Positions 1 to 9,000 of a DNA stretch of 20,437 bases are shown piece after piece; the first letter of the stretch is position 1; every line of letters starts with the position of its first letter. The position numbers and the translations under genes are program-made. This DNA comes from a virus. Where the stretch lies: IMG/VR virus record IMGVR_UViG_3300043256_000021, positions 1 to 20,437 of that record; one strand, 5' to 3'. Under the pieces are notes generated by a model. It worked only from the letters and a program-made list of their open reading frames with translations, made no database searches and was not told the origin of the DNA.

Positions 1-279
1 AGCATCGTCCGATGATTGCGAGAAACCTCGACCCTTCAGCCATTCGGCTGCCGACTCTTCGGTTAGTTCACCGTCCACTTCCGTCTCGAAGATATCCGAT
101 AGTCCTTTGAACCCTTCAGGCATTAGGGAGGAGGCTTCCTGCACTCGCTTAACCTTAGCGACTGCATTTTTACCTGCCGTCTTAACCGCTTTGTTCAGAC
201 GATTCACATCTTCACGCAGCCCTCTAATGACCTCATTGTCCTCAGGCGGAGTGCCTTCGATACCAGTGTTGTCAGACAT
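1..279 (-). CDS. Probable capsid scaffolding protein, N-terminal part (cut by window edge)
   Basis: An open frame runs from an ATG at 279 to the left edge (93 codons, no stop). A GGGAG Shine-Dalgarno-like sequence lies about 9 bases upstream of the start. The protein begins MSDNTGIEGTPPED, then has a charged, probably coiled-coil stretch at residues 16-45 (LREDVNRLNKAVK and following), and then GFKGLSDIF followed by GELTEESAAEWLKGRGF. A short acidic start, then a Lys/Arg/Ala-rich helix, then a GELTxExAxxW segment is the usual look of phage capsid scaffolding proteins, which template procapsid assembly and leave before maturation. Its place after portal and virion genes also fits, and the major capsid gene would be expected further left, outside the window. 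The assignment rests on pattern and order, not on a catalytic motif. It is the first gene after promoter-like copy P3 and has a roughly 155-base leader. Confidence 0.55.
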   Translation of the reverse strand, partial: MSDNTGIEGTPPEDNEVIRGLREDVNRLNKAVKTAGKNAVAKVKRVQEASSLMPEGFKGLSDIFETEVDGELTEESAAEWLKGRGFSQSSDDA

Positions 280-436
280 ACTATGTGCTCCCATTTCTGT
301 ACTATCACACACGGGAATGTGTGACGCAGCGATTCAATTGCCTATCCGTTTCTTTTACAGGCGGGACGACGCCATTACACCGTCTAGTGGTGCCTCCTAA
401 GATAGGGGAATCATAAACCTATCTGTGATCTTGCGT
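280..436 (-). promoter_or_regulatory. Structured 5' leader between P3 and the scaffold-like gene
   Basis: About 155 bases without a gene. Read leftward, it holds a 7-bp hairpin (AGATAGG/CCTATCT, 400-406 with 418-424, 11-base loop) and a second 7-bp hairpin (TCACACA/TGTGTGA, 305-311 with 318-324, 6-base loop). The second ends 25 bases before the start codon. An AGGAGG lies near 394 but no gene of useful length follows it. Neither hairpin is followed by a T run on either strand, so they are not obvious terminators. They could stabilise the mRNA or bind a regulator; this is inference. Confidence 0.4.
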
Positions 437-472
437 AGAGTATAACACCCAAGTAGAGATTCTATTCCCGAT
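437..472 (-). promoter_or_regulatory. Promoter-like motif copy P3 (leftward, before capsid genes)
   Basis: The minus strand carries GGGAATA (469-463), a 16-base spacer, then GTTATAC with TATACT at 444-439. It is one of five copies in the window (the others are near 12.59, 16.51, 18.17 and 18.23 kb). The segment TGTTATACT also reads as an extended -10 element. It lies immediately after the stop of the 518-codon gene and points at the scaffold-like gene. The promoter role is inferred from position, orientation and -10-like content. Confidence 0.65.
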
Positions 473-476
473 TCTT

Positions 477-2033
477 CTACGCCCCTTCGCTTATGGTAGC
501 CTGAAGCCCCTTCTTGATAGGTGCCCCTTCCCTGTTGAAGTCAGTGAAGATGGTAGCGGTTGGGTCATCAGCGATGCCTTCCTCACGTGCCAGCTTAGAC
601 ATAAGCAGCTTAGTCTTCTCAACATTGCCACCAATACCAGCCTCCGCCTCCAACACCTGCTGCGACGTAAGGTTGCCCTTACGCAGTCCACGCTCGCCAA
701 GAGCCAGAAGATCCCTGGCTGTACGGGAGAACAGTTGGGCTGCGCCCTCCTGGCTCAGGTCCGTAGCCTCGGAGATGTTGCGGAGATCCTGATCCGAAAT
801 CTCAAAGCCAGCGTTGTCAGCCATGAACTGCAACCCTGCAATCTCGGCAATCTCCAAGACCTCAGCCGGAGAGTTCCCGGCAAGCACATCAAAGTAGTCC
901 TCAAAGGAAGAGATTGATGTGCCCGTGAACTTCTCGGTCCACTTGGATAGCGCACCAGCAAACCCGACGTTTGTCTGTGCCTGCTTGAACACCTGAGCGA
1001 ACGTAGCGAACGCCGTGTCAGTCACACCCTTGTCCAGCAGCGACTGCAGTTGCGAGCCGTACCCGCCCTGCGGGTCCTGCGGTATGCCCAGCGACTTCAG
1101 TGAAGCCTCCACGTTCTGCTTGTACATGGCGTACAATGCTTCAGGGTCATCCGTCTCCCCATAAAAGTTCTCGATGCCTGGGTGCAGCACAGTCTTGTAG
1201 TACTCAGTGCCACGCAGCCCAGCCCTCACCTGTTCCTCAGTCCATCCGCCCTCAGCGGCCTTCGCCATGATGAGCGCAATGTCCGGATCACGTAGGGCTG
1301 CGCCCACAAGGGACGGGTCATCAATACCTGCGAGGATGCCAGCCTCCCGGCTGATGTCCTCAAGGTACCCATTGAACGTACCTGGTACGCCCTCGATCTC
1401 ATTGGCGGGTCCACCGTCAGTCCACTGAGCGATGACGTTCTCCTCGATTATGCCACCGATAGCTATCTCCCCACCACCAAGGTTGGGTCCTACGGCCTGC
1501 TCCAAGGCTGCGGCCGAATCGTACCTGTAGTAGAACTGGTGCCCCGAACCGGGAGGATACTCGTATGCCACCACGTAGTAGTCGGGCTGGCCTGCCTCGT
1601 TCCTCACCCTGTGGATCGTGCCGCCTGCCATGATGCCAGGGTACTCGGGTCCGCCAGCCTCAGGATCGATAATGGGGTCTTCGATGTCCTTGAGTTCTTC
1701 CCCCGCTACAGTCTCCGGTCCCAACAGTGTCGGGAACCGCTCCACGGCAGCAGCCTTCAGCGAAGATACGTTCGCCTCCTCGCTGGCATTAGGGTCATTG
1801 ATCCAATAGTTCAGATCATCCCCCGGCTTGAAGAAGCCCGCAGTCTCAAGCAACCCGACAAACTCCTTGCGTTCCTCCGAGCCAGTCTCCGTACGCTCGA
1901 ACGCCTTAGCAATCAGGTTCTCGTAGTCCGCAGCGGTAGCCCTGCCGCTCGTGTAGTAGTCTACGTCAGACGTGATGCCTTCCGGCTCAAGTATGCCAAG
2001 CAAGCCCTCGAATAGTTCTTGTCTGGTTGCCAT
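477..2033 (-). CDS. Probable virion-associated protein, 518 aa, function unknown
   Basis: The ATG at 2033 overlaps the stop of the preceding gene by one base (TAATG), which suggests translational coupling. The product is acidic and lacks signal peptide or membrane segments. The N-terminal third is rich in Glu/Asp/Gly. Residues about 135-185 are aromatic and beta-like (DYYVVAYEYPPGSGHQFYYRY). The C-terminal half is largely helical, and its last 100 residues (ARDLLALGERGLRKGN and following) look like a helical bundle. No enzyme motif was recognised. Because it ends a block that runs portal, small protein, giant protein, 334-aa protein, this gene, then scaffold, it is probably a minor or internal virion component delivered or assembled with the giant protein. 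P3 follows the stop codon at once. Confidence 0.6.
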   Translation of the reverse strand: MATRQELFEGLLGILEPEGITSDVDYYTSGRATAADYENLIAKAFERTETGSEERKEFVGLLETAGFFKPGDDLNYWINDPNASEEANVSSLKAAAVERFPTLLGPETVAGEELKDIEDPIIDPEAGGPEYPGIMAGGTIHRVRNEAGQPDYYVVAYEYPPGSGHQFYYRYDSAAALEQAVGPNLGGGEIAIGGIIEENVIAQWTDGGPANEIEGVPGTFNGYLEDISREAGILAGIDDPSLVGAALRDPDIALIMAKAAEGGWTEEQVRAGLRGTEYYKTVLHPGIENFYGETDDPEALYAMYKQNVEASLKSLGIPQDPQGGYGSQLQSLLDKGVTDTAFATFAQVFKQAQTNVGFAGALSKWTEKFTGTSISSFEDYFDVLAGNSPAEVLEIAEIAGLQFMADNAGFEISDQDLRNISEATDLSQEGAAQLFSRTARDLLALGERGLRKGNLTSQQVLEAEAGIGGNVEKTKLLMSKLAREEGIADDPTATIFTDFNREGAPIKKGLQATISEGA

Positions 2034-3037
2034 TAGAGTTGCCCCGCTACTAGTTCTGCTGCCTTACCTATCTTGCCAAACAGCGTAATGTCCTTCCGAC
2101 CTCGCACCATCTGTGCCGCACCGATGTCAACGTCAGTCAGGGGTGTGCCTGTCTGCGCCAGCCATACCGCACGCTCATCAGCATCCTCTGCACCCATACC
2201 AAGCTGTCTCAGCCTGGCTACCTGGTCGGGGATCCAACGAGACTCCGAAGCTGACTCGGGCCTGAGTGTGTGAATCCTCTTGTAGTCGTCCTGTTCACGG
2301 ATAGCCTCAAGTACCACCTGGTTCGGATCGATAGTCTCACCACCGGAACGCGCAATGTCCCAGGCTTGCCTGTGCGCAGCGCCATACATGTCCGAGTACT
2401 TCTGTACCAGGTCCTCAGCCTCATCGCCTGTCAAGGTGTTGAGCATGGACTTCACTGTGTCCTCAATGACTTCACGCATAGGGCTGACGTACACGGGGCC
2501 ACGTGCCCCGCCTCCGCCGCCTCCGCCTGGCTGACCCCACAGTCCCTCGTCCGCACCTAGCTCAGCGAGCACCTCGGGACCAGAGTTCAGCTTCTCTGCC
2601 AACCAGCCTATCTGCTGATCGGAAAAGCCCTTAGCCTGCGTACCCTGCTCAAGGTTTGTGTTCGACATACGCAGCGGCGTGATCAGCTTCGAGCGGAACC
2701 CCTGCTCGTCTGGATCACCGAACTGAATGTTCCACCAGAGTTCCGGCCTAGTCGTCATGTTTGCCCAATACGCCTCTACCGCAGCAAGCTCCTCGCCTAC
2801 CAGTGGACTATACCCTATGCTCTCAGTATTGGGTTCCCATACCTCTGAACGTTCTGGTACGGTCTCCCAGGGAAGCAGGCCCGTCTTGTCTCGGATCTCC
2901 TCAGCGGCACGGTCCCACCAGTTGCTGTCCAGGATCGGACGCTTGGCCCTCTGCTCTGCAGCAAGCTCATCGTAGTCTACTTCAGCTTCACGCTTCGCCC
3001 TCTGCTCCGCTGCCAGTCTGTCGAATAGTCCAGCCAT
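2033..3037 (-). CDS. Probable virion-associated protein with poly-Gly linker, 334 aa
   Basis: The frame stays open upstream to 3121, but the ATG at 3037 is preferred: it forms a TAATG overlap with the end of the giant gene and has GGGAG 12 bases upstream. The protein starts MAGLFDRLAAEQRAKR, and LAAEQRAKR is repeated at residues 25-33, a small internal duplication. A run of seven glycines (about residues 172-180) separates an N-terminal Trp-rich part from a C-terminal helical part containing MREVIEDTVKSMLNTL. No catalytic motif was recognised. Two domains joined by a flexible linker, coupled translation and position between the giant protein and the 518-aa protein suggest a structural or injection-complex role. 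That role is inferred from context only. Confidence 0.6.
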   Translation of the reverse strand: MAGLFDRLAAEQRAKREAEVDYDELAAEQRAKRPILDSNWWDRAAEEIRDKTGLLPWETVPERSEVWEPNTESIGYSPLVGEELAAVEAYWANMTTRPELWWNIQFGDPDEQGFRSKLITPLRMSNTNLEQGTQAKGFSDQQIGWLAEKLNSGPEVLAELGADEGLWGQPGGGGGGGARGPVYVSPMREVIEDTVKSMLNTLTGDEAEDLVQKYSDMYGAAHRQAWDIARSGGETIDPNQVVLEAIREQDDYKRIHTLRPESASESRWIPDQVARLRQLGMGAEDADERAVWLAQTGTPLTDVDIGAAQMVRGRKDITLFGKIGKAAELVAGQL

Positions 3038-6000
3038 TATTCCAAATCTCCCTTGTAGTTGCCGAGCAACTGTGCGACGATAGCCTCCACCGTACTCTCT
3101 TGGAACACCCTCATGCCCCACGTAATGAACTCGTCCCGAAGGTCGGGCCTACCAATGAACTGCTCTTGCACCTTGGAGAACACCCAACGCTGCTGCACAT
3201 GTCCAGCGTTACTAAGCGGCGACTTCTCCAGCGCATTCAACTGCCTATGGACAGCCACAGCGTAAGGCACCAGCCACTCCATCGAGATGGGTAGGGCACC
3301 GAACTGCTCGAAGTTCTCAATCGGGTAGTTGCTGATATTCTCCAGCACCCCGAACTCTCCCTCGGCTCTGAGCCTACGGTCGAACTCATCGTTGATGCGG
3401 TTCTGATGGTCGTCCCTCGCCTTGCGGGAACCGTCATTCATCTCAATGTACCCGCCACCGATACGGTACTTCCGTGCAAGCAGTGCATCCTGATCGGACT
3501 TCCAATCGAAGATCTGCCGTGCTATTTCCGTCGTTGGAAGGTATGCCTTAGCCTCGGGATAAATCTCAATGATGTGATCCACATCCTCCCAGGACAGCCA
3601 TTCAAGCTTGTCGGCAAGCTTAGCGTCAGCCAAGGACTTCTTGTGATCGTAGTCCATAGCGTTCCAGCTACGTGCCGCAGGCGAAGCGAATGCCACACCT
3701 GCAATGATAATCTCCCTGCCGGAGTTCTCTCTACGCCAGCGGGCGATAGAGTTGTAGGCAGTGGTGAGTTCCTCGCCGGTGTCAGCATCCTCAACCTTGG
3801 CATACTGCAACTGCAACTCATCGCTGTAGTCGCCCCAAGCAGTCCAGTACTCATTTATGATCTGCTGCCTAGGTGACACTTCCCAATCGGCATAGCGACC
3901 ATCGTTGTACACGTCCACTGCCGCATAGGCAGAGTCACGGATACCGATCAGCATGCCACGTATCCTGCGTGCCTCCTGAGGATCACTCGGGAACAGGTCA
4001 AGCTCGATCTCCTGCATCGCTATGTCCATAGCCTCAATGATCTCCACCTGGTTGTTGTGTGCGAAGTCCACGTAGTTGTCAGCGACCTTCAGGCTGTGCT
4101 CGGCCCAAGCGCCATCATTCACGATCTCGTCTTCCATCTCTAGCGCACGCCACTTCTCGTCATACAGTTCACTGATGTCCTTCTGACGGGCACCGTCCTG
4201 AATCATCAACTGTGCCTGCCGCATCGGGTCGTTCCCGTACTCCTCGATGTAGATCATCTCCCGCTCCACCTGAATCAGCATGGACCGGATCTTGTACCGA
4301 AGCACGTCGATGGGGAGGGGCAGGATCTCGCCTGCCTCCACCTGAGCGAAGTACTCGGTTATGTCGGCAGCCCACACCGGGAGGCCAGTGCCACCCCAAT
4401 AGGTGCGGGGAGCAATGGCTGCCAGAATGCTAGACCTGCCGCCGTGCTGGCGCAGGAACTCTAGCTTAGCCGCAGAGCCAGTATCATCCGCAGCCCAGGC
4501 TGCCACCATGCTCCATGCGTCCCTGGCGTTGCCGCTATCGAACGGAGTAGGCATAGGGTTGCCCTCAGACCACTGCTCCGCAGTGACACGGGACTGGTGG
4601 TAGTACTGGCGTAGCGTAGCTGCCTCATCAGGCATCTTCGGGTTGAACGGCATAATCACACCGTACACCGTCTGTAGGAATGAGCGGGAAGCTGCGATCT
4701 CCTTCGTTTCCTTGGCGATCAAGTCATCAATGGCGTGCAGTTCATCCTGCAGTGCCAGCCACTCAGAACTGTCCACTTCCTTGCTGATCATCTCTTCGGC
4801 AATCTCACCCGAGCGGGTGAGTACCCCCGTCTGCATCTCCAGCATGATGATGGCGTCTGCCCTAGCGGTACCCATTCCGGTACGGCCAGTCGGACCCATC
4901 AGGGTATTTGGCAGCCACATAGCCGCACCATCCTCACCATCGTTCAGCCACAAGCCTATAGTGCGGGCCATGTTCGACACGACCCTAGGCGTGTAGTCCG
5001 ACACAACCTCCTGGAGTGAGTCAGTCATGCCGTACGGGAATAGCAGATTCTTGATGAACTGTCCTGCCAACGTAGTGCCCGGGTGCATGAACGTTATGCC
5101 TGCAGGCACAGTAATGGTGGAGAACCCCAGGGTTCCCGACTGCAGTTGCATGAACTGCTCTTCTGACACTGCACCAGACTCAAGCAGCACTGCACGATTC
5201 GCCGTCAAGAACTCAGTCTTGTCGGTTACGTTCTCGGTAGCGAGGTACAGTTCGAGGTTCGTTTCGTCTCCCACCACACTCGGCTCAGATGTAGACGTGA
5301 ATGGCAACTGTGCTGTGAGCGCAGAAGCGGGGTACGCCATTGCGGGGTTCAGGCCGAACTGCATACGTGCGGTCGGCAGGGTGCCACCGCCCCTACCGAA
5401 GAACTCGTACGGGTGATTGAACCGAAAGTTCACTTCATCGGGGGTTAGGTCCAGATCAGCAGACGTGAAGATCTCGGCGATCTGCTCTACCAGGATAGCC
5501 GGTGCCATCAGTGCAAGGTGGCCTGCACGAGATACTGCCTGTCCAACTAGGTTGTCCGTATGTGGGTCGGCAGCGAACTGCATGTCCCAGCCTACCACTG
5601 CACCGTCACGGTCATACCGTGGCTGCAGCAGGCCATTTCTCTTTAGTGTGGTGAACACGTGATCGAACGTACGGAGCATCCTAGCGTGCCCGATACCCAT
5701 GCCGCCCTGTGCGGCAGGGATGTTCCAGGTCCAAGCCTTTACGATCTCGTACTGTGCTGCGAAGAACGGGAAGATCTCGTTCATCTTCTTGAGGTACGGC
5801 GTCTGTGCCTCCACGAAGAAGAAGGTCTTCTGAACGTGCTCCAACGCCTTCTGGTTAGCGGCGAAGTTCGCACCCTCCTCAGTCATGCCGAGGCGAATGT
5901 AGTTCTCCTTGTACCGCTTGAAGGTAGTGATGAACGCAGGCCTACGCTGCAACTGTGCAGGCAGTTCATGCCCGAACTTGTTGAGTGCCCACTGGTTGTA

Positions 6001-9000
6001 CGACTTGAGCGGAGTCTTCCAACCGTCCGCTTCCTTGCCGTAGCCGAAAACGCCACGTGGATTCACCACGCCAACCACAGACTGAGGCAGCTTGAAGTCG
6101 GTGCCGTTGGCAGCCTGGATCAGGTCAGCGATAGTGTCCGGATCGTCCACGTCCACGATGTAGTTCACACCATTGATCTCCGAGACGAAGCCACCCCTGC
6201 GGAGGGCGTTCACGTTCTCGGGGGTGAGGACATCACCGAAGATGTCGTCTACGTACGGACCGATCTTGTTCTTGAAATACCACTCTGCTAGCTGCAGATC
6301 TGTCATGGAGTCTACGGACATGCCATCAAAACGGGCCATGTTCTTGATCGGCTCCTCCATTACATTCCAGGAGCCAGAGTTTACGAACTTACGAGCAGCG
6401 TATGCATTGTCAGTGCCGCCGGCACCGACCCTACCTACCTGTTCAAGGTAGGCGAGGGCTGCAGGATCTCTCAGATCCCTAGCCCATATATTACCAATGG
6501 CGGTGGTGTAACCTTCCAGCAGTTCAGGTGAACGCCGTGTACCTATCGCCCACTCGTGACGGTACGAGGCTGAAGCAACCTCGGTCGTGAAGTTTTGTTC
6601 CATACCAGTCAGGGCAACTTCGTCCCAATTCGGGTCGAACAGTTCGCCCTTCACGTTCATTGGAAGGTTGTACTTCTGCGCAGCCTCATAGCCCTTGCGT
6701 TGACGAAACAGCGCTTGAGCGAGAGAGTCGTCCAGTACCTTGATAGCGTCAGTACTCGTAATCAGTTCAGTATTCAGGAACTTCCTGATGTCGTCGGCCT
6801 GGGCAGCAGCGTCATCAGCCACGCCCACATACCTGCGGACATCGGGGATGATCTCAGCTACACGATCCAGCATGACGGCCGGTTCGTCTGCCGCATTCAG
6901 GATAGCCCGCACACCAGCGGTGGCGGCCTGATACAGTGTACGCTCTTCCATAGCCCGCCCTATGTTACGGGACGCATGAATAGCTGTAACGGAACGGAAC
7001 GGGTGAGTGAAGAAGGATAGGCCATCAGCCATAGACGCACGCCAAGCGTTGTCTAGCATCTCGTTGCCCATCCATCCGATGGGCCTCCATGCCAGCATAG
7101 ACACAGAGAAGGCATTACGCAAGCGGCCCCAGGATTCACCAAAGGACTGCCCGAACCTGGCTGCATAGCCCAGCCCGTCACCAAGCCCGGAGGCACGAGG
7201 GCGGACCACGGCGTACGCAGTAGCGAACTGCTCATCCAGAGTCATGGCGGCCCAGCGAGCAGCAGGCTCAGACTTCGTGCCTAGCGTAGCACCAAAGTCA
7301 TCTATGATCTTCTGGCGGTTAGTCTTGTCTCTACCCCAGCCACGGTTACGCGACTTAAACACACGGTTAGTAGCCCGCTTCACCCTACGAATGTGAGCGG
7401 AGAATGCTCGCTGCTCGGGAAGCTGAACGAACTGCCTCGTCTGCGACGGGAGTAGCGGCTGCAAGCCCTCAGAACCATCGACCCTTAGGCCGGAGGTAAG
7501 CTGTTCGGAGTTATTGATGACCGCATACTCTAGCTCAGACGTAGACTTCTGGTTGAACTTCAGGAGGCCAAGCATGATCTCCTCATCACCCAAGTCGTCC
7601 GCAGCGTTGCGGAGAATCTGTAGTACCTGGGCCTGTGACGGATCATCCATGTACGCATCAATGCTCCGACGCACCAGGTCGGGATCCACATTCATCTGAG
7701 TGAGGAGCCTAGTCAGGTCACGCACACCGTCCTGCCTGTTGGCATAGCCGGTGGCGATACGAGCAGGGGTGTCATCCAAGAACACGGAGGCAACAAGGCC
7801 ACGGGCCTTACGTACAAGGAAGTTAGCCTCCGAGTACTTCTTGCCAGAGAACACACCGAACTTCTTACGCCAGAAGAAGATGTCGTCCATTTTGCTACCC
7901 ACACGGGTAGGCATGTCGGAGATGACCCATTTGGATACGGTGTCGCCCTTCGGGGCTATCATGCGGCGCTCGTATGCTGCGATTCGCAGCTTGTTGCTAG
8001 CTTCTGACAGTCCGGCGTGCTGCGCACCGCCACCTGCGAACTGTGTGATCTTGCCTGCATCACGCAGCCCTTCAAGGTCAGCGAATACGGCAGTGCCGTT
8101 AACTGTGGCTACATCAATGTTGTTGGCCTTCAGGTATGCCTGCAGCGCATCCTTCCGGATGCTGCCGTCAGGGCGTATCCCATTATTCTTGTACTTTGTG
8201 TTCCGCTTGATCCAGGCGATAGCCCTATCGAATCCTGCAGAGCCGGGGTTCAGGTTCTTGATCTGAGTGTCGCCCTTGGCGACATACGAGACTATACCAC
8301 CCTCGACGAGGGGATCTATGGCGGAGCCAAGAGAGCCGGAAGGCTTAAAGTCAGGGAACTGCGATGGGAAAAACGTAGTGGATCCGCCAAGATCCTCCAC
8401 CTTCGTAGCATTAGCAGCTATCACTTCAGTAGACATGAACCGTACCGTGACGTTAAGCTCGTCTTCGCCACGACCCAACTCCTGCAAAGCTGTAACTCTA
8501 TGATTGCCGTCACCGAGAATCGTTTCACCAGTGTTCGGATCTACAAGTATCTGTATAGCTTCGTCGGTGTCCTTCGGCACGAAGCCAGTCTCATCGATAG
8601 ATGCCTTCAGGGCATCAATCCGGATATCCCCGGTGCCCTTAATAATGTCTTCCGATGCACGGACATCTATCTCACGCATACTGAATAACTCATCAACGGA
8701 CATCTTGCCCGAAGGGGCAAGCTTGCTCCGTACCGCTGCCTCAGTCAGTGCAGCAGATTCATCAACCAACTGGATAGGGAAGTTGTGATACAACCCGCCG
8801 CCGTTAACCGCAGCGATATCACCAGCAGTGAACGTGCGGGGATCCAGATCAGTGAGGATGCGCTTCACATCAGAAGCAGCATCGATCTCCTCAGCTAGTA
8901 CGTTCGTATGCGACATCGATGTGGGATCCAGCAGGGAGCCACGCAGTGCAGCCGAGTACAGGTCTTCAATCTCTGCTGGGTCTGTCCTCCGGAGCAGCAT

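Noticed and set aside
107-400. 97-codon plus-strand frame at the left edge
   Set aside because: It is antisense to the scaffold-like gene, has no ribosome site and runs through the leader hairpins.
1539-2015. 158-codon plus-strand frame
   Set aside because: Entirely opposite the 518-codon gene, no ribosome site, composition of an antisense shadow.
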